From: Eurosta solidaginis
Lineage: Eukaryota > Arthropoda > Insecta > Diptera > Tephritidae
DNA length: 64,000 nt
Direction: 5' to 3'
Assembly: GCF_040869045.1 (NCBI RefSeq)
Contig: NC_090319.1
Location: 285,669,693 to 285,733,692, forward strand
The notes under the pieces are model-generated. The model made no database searches. It saw nothing but the letters and a program-made list of their open reading frames with translations, and was not told the origin of the DNA. Shown here piece by piece: positions 11,241 to 23,411 of the stretch. Every line of letters begins with the position of its first letter. Position 1 is the stretch's first letter. Position numbers and translations under genes: made by a program.

Positions 11241-12370
11241 CTGCTTTTTTTTTTACCGTGAGTGTATATGCGTTTTTACAAACGCGCATACTTTTGTAAA
11301 TATGCGTATGCATTGATATTTACATTAATACATATTTACGATTTAAGCACAAAATAAATTTTCTTTGTTTCAATCATAGAGCCTTTGTTTCTTTGTGCGG
11401 CATATGGAAATAATAAGTAAATTCTGTCTGGTAATCGCGTAGAACAATGCAGCACATTGCACATGTAAGCACTTCCTTTTAAATGAGCTGTAAATCATTT
11501 TTTCTCTTTATGTATTTGCTTGCATTACAATTATTGCTCATTTTCTTTGCCTTTCACCTTTAACATCGTAAATGTCACCGTCACTTTCTATGAAAATTTA
11601 TTGCTGTGCTTTACTTAACAATCTGTCAGGTGTGATTATGGCCGTTCGCTTGCATTACAGCGTAGTTCCTTGGTCTTCTGTTTTTTTTCTTATTATTACT
11701 AAAAAGCTCAGATGTGCTGTTACGTGGCAGTACCGAGCCAAGACGCAGCACTATATACCCCAATGAGGCCATTAGTAATCCAATGGGCGCACCGGCTTCA
11801 TTTAATTGAGTTTGTCAAAGACAACTTCATTCTGAAGGTGGGTAAAAGCTATCACCTCTCTACTAAGAGTTTAAGGCCAACCAGGATATCATATATGCTT
11901 TAAAAAAACTGTTACACCTAATGCATCTTTATGTTAGGTATACGACTCCTCGTGAGTAATTTTGGGTGAAACTCCTACCGTGGGTATACAATCGGTTGTC
12001 CAATTGATATATGAGTCCGTCGAGAAAATAATTTGCGCCAGGTGCGTTTATTGACATATAATGATCCTTCAACAATGTCCTAGTAGTGGTAATTGAAAGG
12101 GCTCTCTCAACAATAGGAGCTAATCGACTATGGTAATATTTGTTAGCAGATTGTTGAGCGGAAGAAAAGTAGCGGCAGAGCGGAGTGGGAAAATGGCGCA
12201 GATAAAGGTTAGAAGGCTAATTCCGTAAGAGCATGTCCTTTATCCTGCTCTGGGTCGAGGAAATAAATGACTTGCTTCAGAACGTTCAACAAGAGCAACT
12301 CAACTAAAATATTGACAGACAAAAAAAAATTCAATATAGCAAAAGAAAAGGCTCAGAGGACATTAATAAG
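11241..12370. other. No feature recognised
   Basis: AT-rich, apparently single-copy sequence within this window. Short open frames at 11572-11903 show no domain. Confidence 0.4.
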
Positions 12371-12796
12371 AAAAAAAAAAAATAACTAAAAAAAATGTTT
12401 AAGTTAAACGGTTTTATTGAAAACAACACTTACATGAAGTAATAATAATACTAAAAGCTAGGTACTAGTCATCACACTCCTCATCAATCTAGGGCGTTGA
12501 TCAGACAATTAAATAAAAGCGTTGAGCGCGTGAAATTTCTGAAAATGTGAGGCGTAGCATAACCTGATTAAGGTTCAGTTGGTCTTACTTATGACTATCA
12601 ATAGAAATTTGACACGTCCAACGCTTTTATTTAATTGTCTGATCAACGCCCTAGATTGATGAGGAGTGTGATGCCTAGTACCTAGGACCTACCTAATTAT
12701 TTTCTAGCTTTTAGTATTATTATTACTTCATGTAAGTATTGGTTTCAATAAAACCTTTTAACTTAAACATTTTTTTTAATAATTTTTTTTTTTATT
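12371..12796. mobile_element. Foldback element with ~150-bp inverted arms
   Basis: The left arm (12371-12515) and right arm (about 12615-12796) are inverted copies sharing AAAATGTTTAAGTTAAA, TTACATGAAGTAATAATAAT, CACACTCCTCATCAATCTAG and GATCAGACAATTAAATAAAA. The right arm has an extra ~20 bp near 12685-12710. The ~100-bp centre contains AACCTGATTAAGGTT, a short palindrome. There is no coding capacity. It looks like a MITE or foldback transposon. Target duplication is not clear because both ends run into A- or T-tracts. Confidence 0.75.
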
Positions 12797-13027
12797 TTTA
12801 GTCTTTATTTAATTGCCTCTTATTTCCCATTCTATTTAGTTCATTTAGTGATTCATTATTACAAGGACTCTTTCCTGACAATTTGTTACAATCTAAGTCC
12901 TCAATACATAATCCTTCCAGAGACTTTACTCGACTCTGCGCCATGTATGCTTGTCCCTCCTCCAACTCCAAAATATTTTAATGTTACTTCTACCGGACTG
13001 TATGTAATATTTGTTCCAAATAGGAGC

Positions 13028-13500
13028 CAAATCGGACATCATAGGTCGCTTTCTATTCATGTATGTAATATGTGTTCCAAATATGGACCAAATAGGACCG
13101 TAAATACGATTTTTTTAATATCTCGATCTTTGCGCCACCTAGCGGCGAGTCGCTTTCTATTCTTGTATGTGTTATGTGTTCCAAATAAGAGCCAAATCGG
13201 ACCACAAATACGATTTTTGTGAATATCTCGATCCTTGCGCCACCTAGCGGCAATTTTTTTCATAGGTCGCTTTCTATCCTTGTATGTATTATGAGTTCCA
13301 AATATGAGCCAAATCAGACCAACAATACGATTTTTGAGAATATCTCGATCCTTGCGCCACCTAGCGGCAATTTTTTTTCATAGCTCGCTTTCTATTCTTG
13401 TATGTATTATGTGTTTCAAATATGAACCAAATCGGACCACAAATAAAATTTTTGTGAATATCTCGATCCTTGCGCCACCTAGCGGCGATTTTTTTCTTAT
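13028..13500. repeat. Four-unit tandem repeat with CTCF-like motifs
   Basis: Four units of ~105-118 bp each contain CGCTTTCTATTC, TATGTGTTCCAAATA, CCAAATCGGACC (variants), TACGATTTTT and ATCTCGATCCTTGCGCCACC. The GCGCCACCT core recurs at 13132-13140, 13237-13245, 13354-13362 and 13472-13480. Its reverse complement AGGTGGCGC is the core of the known Drosophila CTCF motif. Overlapping open frames here are by-products of the repeat. Confidence 0.85.
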
Positions 13501-13724
13501 TATTGCATTGTCATCGGGTTCTAAACTATATTCCAAGTTTCAAGCTTGCAACTTATCAGGAAGTTACTTAAATTTTAATTACAAAATTCGTTCACAACGG
13601 CCGGCCTTGCAGCCGTGCAGCCTGCCAAGTCAACCTAAATAAAACCGTTTAAAAGCTTTAAGCGTTTTAGCTTTCGCTGACGTTATTGCTGTCATTTTTT
13701 TCTGACAACATTGCGGGTGTTTTA

Positions 13725-13940
13725 TAGGCGTTACCAGCTGGTCCGAATCATGTGAATTAGCTCTCAATCCAAGCAAAATTAATTTCCTTTTGTTTTAGCA
13801 CTTATACAAGAATCCCATATTTATGCCACTATTGGGATGGTACCGCTAGTGCTGTCTGACAGGTCTTAGCAGCTTGTGATTAATCTTTTCAGCAGGGCGT
13901 CACAGAAGTCTTTGGACGCCTTCTATTACTGTTGTGGGTC
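13725..13940 (+). pseudogene. LOA-type ORF2 relic, fragment A
   Basis: Translates in pieces to ESCELALNPSK, YKNP and FYYCCGS, corresponding to SCGVAVNPGKTELVLF...YKIPDF and ALYCCRGA of the intact LOA-type ORF2 at 43131-46763. Frame-breaking changes are frequent. A second fragment covering an overlapping part of the same protein follows directly, so this is a tandem pair of relics and not one continuous copy. Confidence 0.6.
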
Positions 13941-14775
13941 AAGTGATTGCCTTTTGCTCATGACATGGCAATTCTTGTAAACGTCGGAATCATGTAAATT
14001 AGCTTTCAACCCTAGCAAAAATAAGGTAGTTTTGTTTACACACTTGTACAAGATTCCTGAGTTTAGACCACTATTTGGATAGTACCGCTGGTACTGTCTG
14101 ACAATTCTTAGTACGTTGTGATTATTTTTGTCTGCGAGGTGGAAGCTTAATGAAAAGACCAGGGCTAGGAACGCTTCGGTCGCCTTTTACCACTGGCATT
14201 AGCAAATTAATAAACGCTTCGCGCTCTCTCTCTCCAAGGGGAGTACATTGGACGTACGGTATGATGGCCAAACCTACTATCTTCTATGGCGTTCTTCCAT
14301 GGTCAATAGGGTGGAAGCTGTGCCGCAATTGGTGATGATTAGAATAAGCGGATCTCTTTGTACAACACCTAAATTGGAACTAGACGCATTGTTGAATCTG
14401 TGCCAGTTTACATCGTGGGCTAAATGGCTTCGGCCAAGGCGGAAATTCAGCTTCGTGGGCTATAAGTTTCTTAGTTACGGCCACTTCAGCATGCTGACCG
14501 AATTCGACTTCATCTCTGGCAGCACAGACTAATGGGAGCCAGCTTCCGCTACTGTTTCCATATTCACCACTCATATTTCCTCAATGATGAAAGAATTTGC
14601 GCATTAATACGGGACGGGAGTCTGATAAAGCTATTAGCGGATGCTTCCAGGCTGTACGCGAGGGTTGGGGGAGAAGTATACGGCCATGAGATTGGTGTTG
14701 GCCGAAGATTTACGCTGCGCGATCACTGAACTGTCTTCCAGGCGAACGTCGCCGCTATAAAGAGAGTTGGGAGTT
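13941..14775 (+). pseudogene. LOA-type ORF2 relic, fragment B
   Basis: Starts with a degraded RT motif C (FAHDMAILV in place of YADDLAILV near 13957-13980), repeats the SC..A.NP.K segment, and continues through GVHWTYGMMAKPTIFYGV, ISGSLCTTPKLELDALL, GHFSMLTEFDFISGSTD and VFQANVAAIK. This is the order of the RT C-terminus and RNase H start in the intact element at 41-46.9 kb. At least two frameshifts and several stops are present. It is truncated inside RNase H at about 14775. Confidence 0.75.
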
Positions 14776-15322
14776 CTCCAATCCATGTAAAACCAAGCGA
14801 GGCGATAATGCAGTGTGTTATAAAATCGTATAGTTTCTGAGATATGCAGATCACATCATTGGCTCTAAGACGAGTGTCTAAAGTTCTGTCATATCTGGAA
14901 TAGGTGAATTGGCAAACCAAAATTAAATAAGATTAAATTTTACCAGAGACAAGCTTTCTCTGCAGAAAAAGTGAAAGACACCAGCGCAAAGCTACAGTTT
15001 CACACCAAAGCTTTAATGACTACTTCCGAATTGTTGCTAATCGGATACAGAGTGGGAAAGCTGGTAGCAACCTTTTTTACCAACTAATGTATTCTTGAGT
15101 TTAAATTAATTAATTATGGCCCATTTCAGAACCACCTACGATGTAACCAGTTGTACAAAAATCTGTAAAGGGAAACAATGCCAATTTTTAGGACATCACA
15201 ACTTTAAAGTGTCAATTTTCTTTTTTATATTTCTTTTTATATCCACTATCATCTCGGAAACGGCTCAAACGATTTGAATGAAATTTTGTACATCGATATG
15301 GTATTACCTTTTTTAAGTTAAA
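14776..15322. other. No feature recognised
   Basis: Sequence between the LOA relic and the next DINE-like copy. No domains or repeats recognised. Confidence 0.35.
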
Positions 15323-15910
15323 ACAAGTAAAGGTGTCTAAGTTCGGGTGTAACTGAACTTTATATACTCAGCGCGACATTCAATTGTATATTTCATTTCA
15401 GATAAATTACTTTTCTACATAACACGTGGCACCGCCCGTTCAAAAAAAAATGTCCCAACATTTCCTCTTACAATAAAATTTGACAAGTGAAATATCATTG
15501 ATTCAAAACTATTTTTTGCTAAGATAAAGCTTATTATTGGGCGGTGCCATGACCATTTTAAAAATTTTTTATCAATAGTCTCAATATCAGTCCACGTGTC
15601 AAATTTCAACATTTTAGATGTATTATTTACTAAATTATCGGGTTTTTTGGGTTTTCCAAAATTTTATATATATAAAAAGTGGGCGTGGTTATCATCCGAT
15701 TTCGCTCATTTTCAATACTAATCTATTCTGGGTCTAGATAAGCTAGTGTACCAAATTTGGTGAAGATATCACAATACTTACTCAAGTTATCGTGCTAACC
15801 GGCGGACGGATACTGGTAATTTTGATCTATGTAAGTCTATATCTATCTCGATTCCTTAATACCTGTACAACCAACCGTTATCCAGTCAAAGTTAATATAC
15901 TCTGTGTGCA
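15323..15910 (+). mobile_element. DINE-like element, internally deleted copy
   Basis: Both ends are present: ACAAGTAAAGG with TTCGGGTGTAACTGAA at the left and CAACCGTTATCC...AATATACTCTGTGTG at the right. The tandem array and most of the interior are absent, giving 588 bp compared with ~2-3.5 kb elsewhere. Confidence 0.75.
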
Positions 15911-16492
15911 AAGCACATGAGGTATGCCAATAAGGGTATCAGTATCTTACAAAATTGAGCACCACACAAAAAATTTCGGGTATGCGCAGCCGTTTTTGTT
16001 ATTAAACTTTGAAACAAACACAAGCTTATGCATCGCCAAAAAATTACTGACATGATATGCCATGAAAAAAGATATATCTTTTGTTTGCACGGTTTTTAAA
16101 AAATTAGTATTGAAAAGTGTTAGTATTTCAAGTAAAATAACTCAGTTAAAACATGCGGTATAAAATATCTAACAAATGAATTAAAGACACATTTACCAGT
16201 CCTAAAAGAAAATGTAATTAGATTTGATTAACGCTAAACAAGTGTACAAGTATTTAGGTTAGAAGGGTATATTGCTTTTTAATCCAAAAATACATCGAAT
16301 TGCACACAATTTTTATGTAATTTTAGATGTGCGTGGCTAGCTGGGTTGACTTTGCAGACAGGGGTATGTATACTGTTTACTCGACATCTAGAAACGCCAG
16401 GGAGTATATTAAAAAAGAAAATTGGATTATTTTGAAAAATCGAGTTTTGCCCAGCTTGATTGATCAAATACCCCACCGTGCGTTGTGTGTTG
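15911..16492. other. No feature recognised
   Basis: AT-rich sequence between two DINE-like copies. No gene recognised. Confidence 0.35.
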
Positions 16493-18057
16493 ATACTCAG
16501 TTGAGCAGAGCTCACAGAGTATATTAACTTTGATTGGATAACGGTTGGTTGTACAGGTATAAAGGAATCGAGATAGATATAGACTTCTATTTATAAAAAT
16601 CATCAGTATCGAAAAAAAATTTGATTGAGCCATGTCCGTCCGTCCGTTAACATGATAATTTGAGCAAATTTTGAGGTATCTTGATGAAATTTGGTATGTT
16701 GGTTCCCGGGCACTCACTTCAGATCGCTGTTTAAAATGAACAATATCGGACTATAACCACGCCCACTTTTTCGATATCGAAAATTTCGAAAAACCGAAAA
16801 AGTGCGAGAATTCATTACCAAAGACGGTTAAAGCGATGAAACTTGGTAGGTGGGTTGAACTTATGACGCAGAATAGAAAATTAGTAAAAGTTTGGCCAAG
16901 GGACGTGGCACCGTCCACTTTTAAAAGAAGGTAATTTAAAATTCTTGCAAGCTGTAATTTGGCAGTCGTTGAAGATATCATAATGAAATTTGGAAAGAAA
17001 ATTTAAAAATGAGCGTGGCTCCGCCCTTTTTCATTTCATTTGTCTAGGATACTTTTAATGCCATAAGTAGAACAAAAATTTACCAACCCTTGTGAAATTT
17101 GGTAAGGGCTTAGATTCTAGGACGATAACTGTTGTCTGTGAAAAAGGGCGAAATCGGTTGAAGCCACGCCCAGTTTTTATACACAGTCTACCGACTGTCC
17201 TTTCGCTCGGCCGAAATCGATATATCTTTACTAAACTCAGTTCACGCACCTATGTGAACTCATTTTGCATTGGTATAAAAAATGGTCAAAATCCGACTAC
17301 GAAAACGTCCACTTTTTCGATACCGAAAATTACGAAAAATTAAAAAAATGCCATAATTCTATACCAAATATGAAAAAAGGGATGAAACATGGTAATTGGA
17401 TTGGTTTATGGATGTGAAATATAACTATAGAAAAAACTTTGTAAAATGGTTGTGACATCTACCATATTAAGTAGAAGAAAATGATAAATTTCTGCAGGGC
17501 GAAAACAAAAGCACTTGGAATCTTGGCAGGAATACTATTCGTGCTGTTACATATATAAATAAATTAGCGGTGCCGGACCGATGACGTTCTGGGTCACCTG
17601 GTCCACATTTTGGTCGATATCTCGAAAACGCCTTCACATATACAACTACCACCACTCCCTTTTAAAACCCCATTATCCCTTTAATTTGATACCCATATCG
17701 TACAAACACATTCTAGAGTCACCCCTGGTCCACATATAGAACTAAGGCCCACTCCCTTTTAAAATACTCATTTACACCTTTCGTTTGATACCCATATCGT
17801 ACAAAAAAATTCTAGAGTCAGCCCTGGCCGATCTTTATGGCGATATCCCTAAATGGTGTCCACCTATAGAACTGTGGCCCACTCCCTCTTTAAATACTCT
17901 TCAATACCTTCCATTTGATACATATGTCATACAAACACATTCCAGGGTTACCCTAGGTTCATTTTCTTACATGGTGATTTTCCCTTATTTTGTCTCCAAA
18001 GCTCTCAACTGAGTATGTAATGTTCGGTTACACCTGAAGTTAGCCTTCCTTACTTAT
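16493..18057 (-). mobile_element. DINE-like element, full-length copy
   Basis: Begins with ATACTCAGTTGAGCAGAGCT and ends with the hairpin region TGTTCGGTTACACC...CCTTCCTTACTTAT, i.e. inverted relative to the copies at 6.6 and 52 kb. About three tandem units lie at 17600-17960. They include the CCTTTCGTTTGATACCCATA core at 17777-17796. Confidence 0.82.
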
Positions 18058-18489
18058 TTAAATTATGTTATCATCATCATCTGCTAGCCCTCCCCCAATG
18101 CATCCCTTTACTTCATTATTTAATTTACACCCACTTGTAAAATCTGATTAATGTGTTCCGTCGTCTGCTAAAGCTCATTTATCAATTTTATTTAATCTGT
18201 TTTAATTATTTTGCCACTGAATATGAAAGTTTACTTTGTTATTGCTATGCGCACACAAAGCCTTATATATTTTCTTCCTTATATATACATACATATATAT
18301 TTAGCATGTAGGATGCATTAAAATAGACAACTTCAGTTTTAGTTACCCATAAGCCGCATAATTGATTTTGATTGATAACCATTTAATACTGCAAAATCTA
18401 ATAGATTTAGTAGTTGAATATTTTATGCTTGTGCAAAAACATGTCCCTGTACATTAGACTGTACAAGAATATGTCGAAAATAAAAAATT
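18058..18489. other. No feature recognised
   Basis: AT-rich sequence without recognisable domain or repeat. Confidence 0.35.
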
Positions 18490-19629
18490 CAATAGGTTAG
18501 GTTGAACTGACCGGCCAATAAAGACCTGACGTAGCCTGACTGTGTCCATAGTGCTACCAGTATTTGTTTTACACCCAAACGTAAGGACCCCAATCAAGTA
18601 TCAGGACTTATGTTATAGAATAACTGCGTCCTCCTGCAAATACTAGAACTTTTTCTAGGACCTAGCTTAATTGCTAACTCGATACTTGGCTACTCTGCCG
18701 GCCCTAATAATTGGAGCCTTGATGTGGCCAGCGCAGGACACGATTGCAAAACGTGCTCAACCGTTTCCTCCTGCATTTCGCACTTCCTACATCTGCCGTT
18801 ACTAACCTAACTTATAAGCGTGCGATTCCAGAAGGCAGTGTCCAGTTATTATTGCCCATCGTGATCTCTTTAAAAAGATATGAGCCACTTTGTGAGCCCA
18901 ATAAGATTTGCACATGAGCCCCGCGCTTCTGTCCACGCATTTGTGTGCTGCATCGCCCTTTGCCAACTCATTGGCCTTTTCGTTACCCTCTATCTTTTTA
19001 TGAACGGGAACCCAGTACAGATATTTGGTCCAGCCTGAACAAATTTTTTCCAATGCTTCTTTGCATTCCAGAACACTTTTTGATGAAGTACCGTGCGAGA
19101 TTATTGTCTTAATCGCAGTCTGACTATCAATACATGTATATATTGGCACGGCTGCAGCTTAAGCCTGAAAGACGCCACAATAATATGGCATCCTGTAGGA
19201 TCTTTTTATTTCTAGATCGATACAGTACACAGCAGACCCGACCTCTTTGGTAAATTTGGAATAATCGGCAAACAAGTGTATAGTACGTTCTTCCATTCAG
19301 GAACGGACCATACATTCCGATGGCGAATGCTCAATATTAGATGGCGCTTTACTGCTCTGACCATATGGCCTGCACTCGAGCAGCCCAGGGACCTTAAGCC
19401 TTTTTCCAGTAGCTAAAATGATATTTTTGGCCATTAGGCCAGCAGGCGCGTGCTGTTGCTTTCGGGGCATACACACTTTAGTTTTTTTTAACGTGCTTTT
19501 TTTGTGTGGGGGTCCACCAAACAAGGACCCCATAGTAAAGTATTGCCGTTATTACCCTCTTATTGAGTTTGGGTGATAGGCCCCATGTGCATCATAACAT
19601 AATTTTGCATGCGTACAATGTCGTGAAAG
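18490..19629 (-). mobile_element. 5'-truncated LOA-type retrotransposon, second copy
   Basis: Minus-strand relative of 9426-10793. The 3' tail is visible as TAGGTTAGGTTGAACTGACC at 18494. RNase H remnants (IDSQTAIKTIISH, YLYWVPVHKKIEGNEKANEL), a degraded zinc motif and TLYACKIML near 19600 are present, with many frameshifts. It is truncated at nearly the same internal position as the 9.4-kb copy and joins a DINE-like fragment. Confidence 0.78.
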
Positions 19630-19868
19630 CTTTTTTCGCCAAATTTCATCGCTTTATCCGTCTTTGGTAATGAATAATCGCACTTAAATTAAAATTTACT
19701 CAATTTATTTTGTTTACGGACAGATGGACGGACGGACATGGCTAAATGAATTTCTTTTTTCGCCCAGATCATTTTGATATATAGAAGTCTATATCTATCT
19801 CGATTAGTTTATGCCGTTATGCGAACAAAATTAATATACTGTGTGAGCTCTGCTCAGCTGAGTATAAA
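19630..19868 (+). mobile_element. DINE-like element, right-end fragment
   Basis: Contains CCAAATTTCATCGCTTTATC, the GGACGGACGGAC-type microsatellite (19720-19737), GATTTTGATATATAGAAGTC (with changes) and the GTGAGCTCTGCTCAGCTGAG end. Confidence 0.75.
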
Positions 19869-20655
19869 AATAGAGGCTCATGAGGTTTTGTTTCCGTAAC
19901 TTTGTTACTATAACTCGATATATTGGCTCGAAAAGATATAGCCAAAAACTCGAAAATCTGACCTTATTAATATTATAAATGTGGAGCTTTGGATGTAGGT
20001 CCAGATGCCCAGACGTGTGTCCTTGGGTCTGAACAGATTGAAATTTCTCATGCAGAAAACCAAAAGTCCGGTAGTTTAAACAGGATATTTTTTGTTTGGA
20101 AGAGTTATTTTTGAATAGTTTTCTTAATCCTTTTGTGACTCAATCAAGCCACAACGGCTGTAAAGCTCCATCCGGGACTATTTCCAGGGATTAGTTTGGT
20201 GCTATTTGATGATCAGTACGAGACTATTTGTGATAATTTTATACCATTTTGGATTTTTCTAGAATCATATCTGGAAAATTTCGAGACTATTTTGGTATGA
20301 CTTTCAGGATAAATTCGAGATGATTTCGGGTATGTTTTCGGACCCATTTCGAGAATCATATAAACTGTTTGAGGATTATATAGAAAAAATTGCTACGGTA
20401 CCGGGCCATTCAGGGATCAGTTCAAACAAAGTATTTCAGGAGAGCATTGGAGACCATCTTTTTCAAAAATACTGTATATTTCCTTCTATAGGTATTGCGG
20501 GTTTATCTCCAGACTATTTTTCGACTGCGTACGCAATGGCTTGGGATCTATTCGAGTTTTTTCAATACTAATTTCCGGATTGTCGGGAAGTGTTTTCGAA
20601 TCATACGGAGGCTTTTTCGCAGTACCTTTATGTTGTATTTTCTACGTAAGTAGTA
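19869..20655. other. Degenerate short-motif region, no gene
   Basis: From about 20130 to 20600 the motif GAGACTATTT or GGACTATTT, with TTTCGGG-like companions, recurs loosely every 30-50 bp, suggesting an eroded minisatellite. The open frames here are incidental. Confidence 0.35.
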
Positions 20656-20662
20656 TATACAT

Positions 20663-21292
20663 TAGGCCGGGTCGATTTGTGGGGAGGCAAAAAATCGCCC
20701 ATTTCTCTGTGAAAATCATATTCTAGGGATCAAAATAAGAAACTTTGCGGAAGGAACCATACCTCTACAACGAATTCTGATGTCCCCCCATTTGGGTCGT
20801 AGGGTCAAATTTTGAAAAATCCCACTTTGAAATGCCTATGTTTTTTTCTTTTTGGAGTTTATTTTTCTGTTTAGAAATTTATTTAGTCAGAACATATGTA
20901 AATGAAAAAATGAATTTAACTTAGTAATAGAAAATAAATTAAAAAAAATTATTAGAAATTAGCGTTTTTACAACCCCCTTTTAAAACCAAGGCATCACTG
21001 TGATGCATTTGCATGTCGTAAACATAGTTGTGTGGGTTTTTTATTCTACCGTTTTAAAAAATGAAGGTATCACTGTGACACAATTGCAGATCGTAAAATT
21101 GCTTGTGTTGTTTTTTTTAAGCCACCACAAGACACAGCAGGTAGAATTGAAATTGCCCCTACCCAAAATTTCGACCCAAAGGGGGGGATATCAGAATTCG
21201 TTTTAGAGGTATGGTTCCTTCGGCAAAGTTTCTTATTTTGATCCCTAGAATACGAGCAGAGCAATGAGCGATTTTAAATCGAGCCGCCCTAA
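20663..21292. mobile_element. TIR element (MITE-like), 630 bp
   Basis: The left end TAGGCCGGGTCGATTT and the right end (inward) TTAGGGCGGCTCGATTT start inverted arms of ~120 bp. The arms share TTCTAGGGATCAAAATAAGA, AAACTTTGC.GAAGGAACCA, TACCTCTA and ACGAATTCTGAT. The centre has a duplicated GGTATCACTGTGA-like segment (20990-21005 and 21064-21078). TATACAT flanks both sides (20656-20662 and 21293-21299) and is the likely target duplication. There is no transposase. Confidence 0.75.
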
Positions 21293-21344
21293 TATACATA
21301 AAGATATTAAATTTGTGAAGGTTTTACATTTTTCTTTAGTAGAG

Positions 21345-22505
21345 AGCTACATAAAAAAGAACCTTCAGGCTATCAATTCTCGGCATAAAGGGAGCCCCGA
21401 CAACCCCTAAGGCTGCACGGATTGCCATTCGGCACATTTCCCCTATAGATTTGGTGACAATGAACATAGCAAGAATAAAATGAGCTTCAGTGTCTCGGTG
21501 AAGCTTGTGGTCAGACCACACGGTCATAGTACAATACCCTCACCACAAAAAGACTACCTGATTCCGTAATTGTGCCATAATAGGGGTGGATGGTTGGCGC
21601 AAGGGTGCCCAAATAGCGGACGAGCAGATAAACATCTACTCCGATAGTTCCGAAGTAGTGAAAGGAGTAGGATCTGGGGTATACTGTGCTGATACAGAAA
21701 CAAATAGATACTACAAGTCGGCATCATGACATAGGAATAGATGAGAAAATAGCTAAAACTGCAGCCGCGTCAAATTTTATATTGACAGCCAAGCAGCAAT
21801 AAAGGCAATAATCTCGCGAAACATACAGCATCTTAAAATGTGGTAGAGTGTAAAAAATCCATGGAAAGAATCAGGATAGGAAGAAGAATAAATCTATATA
21901 GGGTCCCAGGGCATATGGTAATAGATGGGAAAGAAAAAGCAGATGAACCATATGAAAAAATGCGCATCACTCCAAGCTAGACATCCCAATTAGATTGGGA
22001 AATATAAAGAGAAGACAAAAGATGCACATGAACGACCAAGCGGAAAAGACGTAGGCCCAAATGAGGGGCTGCAAAGTTCCGAAGTTCATGTGTAGGTTTT
22101 ACAACCTTAAATTAACAAAATTACTTGCATCATTAAAAAGAGAGGACTGCAGACTTGTGACGGGTATTCTGACTTGGCACTTCCTTCTGGCGTCACATGC
22201 TTTTAAATAAGGCCTGGTCAGTTGGCAGATGTAGGAAGTGTGGGTTGGAGGAAGAAACGATGGAGCACGGTTTGTGCTCGTGCCCTGCGCTTGCCAGGCT
22301 ACGATGCCAGCTAGTGGGAGTAATGCGGCTGTCAGATTTAGAAGCAGCAAGTGGCATAGGTGCTTGAAAGCTTCTAGTATTTGCCAAGAGAACGGAATTA
22401 TTTTATAACATTGGACCTGGTGTTTGATAGGGTTTTTCATTTTGATCGTCAAACAAACTTCTGGGAACACTACGGAACTATTCAGTCTACATGAGGTCCT
22501 CAAGG
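21345..22505 (+). mobile_element. LOA-type retrotransposon relic, third copy
   Basis: On the + strand it aligns with the 9.4-kb copy from the ITGAMNTTPTDAL-equivalent region (21368 on) through a degraded RNase H (GWRKGAQ at about 21590, GSG.YCAD, IDSQAAIKAIISR near 21780) to the ILTWHFLLASHAFK and CRKCGLEEE zinc motif region (22160-22260). Frameshifts and stops are numerous. It is truncated in the RT C-terminus. Confidence 0.75.
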
Positions 22506-22568
22506 TCCTACATATTTTTCAAATGCTTTGTAACGGATTTACAGCATGTTGAGATGAATGAAAAGTAG

Positions 22569-23055
22569 TGTGACGAATATTAGCATCACTAAGCTGTTAG
22601 CAAATAATAACAGAAACAAAACAGCAAGCAACGACACTTCGGACATGTTAAGGAAAGCACTATTTATGTACAAGCCAACGAAGAGATTCTCACACACACT
22701 GTAGTAATCAGCCGAAGTAGTTACTCACACATACACCCGCATATGGCTATAAGAAAAACCTAAACTGCAAATATGCATGTATATAGATGGTAAAATGAAA
22801 CGTCTAGATCGTAGGAGAAATATGCGAAGGAAGCAACGGAGGGTATAAAAGCAGCGCAAGCTGAGTAATCAGTAATCAGTTTTGATTTAAGCAAGCTATT
22901 GGTTGTGAAGTATAATTGTGAAGTACTACTCTCAAAGTATTCTAAATAAAGACCAGTTTGCAATATTGAATATTGGAGTGATTTATTCAACAATTTAGCG
23001 ATTCGAATGTTAGTAGAAGATTTCAAATAAGCGGAATTTCCCAAAATTCCTTACA
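22569..23055 (+). mobile_element. Solo LTR, copy 1
   Basis: Runs from TGTGACGAATATTAGCATC to AAATTCCTTACA, with TG...CA termini. It has a TATA-like GGGTATAAAAGCAGCGC at about 22842-22858, a transcription-start-like ATCAGTTTTGATT, and AATAAAG in the right third. Two relatives lie at 58951-59511 and 59656-60259. No internal retroelement sequence adjoins it. The parent family is not identified. Confidence 0.72.
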
Positions 23056-23411
23056 GTATAATTAGTGGCATTTTCTTTACTTGAAAAATTGCCACCCTGT
23101 TGGTTTTTCTCAGTTCTGCCGTGAGTTTGTGTGATCCTTTCAAATATATTTCCACCAAATAACAAATGGGTTCTCATTACCTACAAAAAGAGCCATTAAC
23201 ATAACGGAAGATGTTTTTGTTCAAAATTAAGAATTGAACTGTGCAACATGAGGCTAAATTCTTTTCCAGAAAAGAAATGCCATAAGATAATTTTCATCGC
23301 TATCCGAAGAATGGTTTCAGTAATATCAACGGAGACATCCACCCAGTTAATCATCGAATATTGTTGTGATTCCAATATGGATAGAGTATGACCAACCATA
23401 TTTTTGATAAA
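23056..23411. other. No feature recognised
   Basis: Sequence between the solo LTR and the mariner relic. No domain seen, although part of it could be decayed mariner sequence. Confidence 0.3.

Noticed and set aside
13053..13642. Open frames on both strands over 100 codons
   Set aside because: They are repeats of the 105-118-bp tandem unit and have no protein-like conservation beyond the DNA repeat itself.
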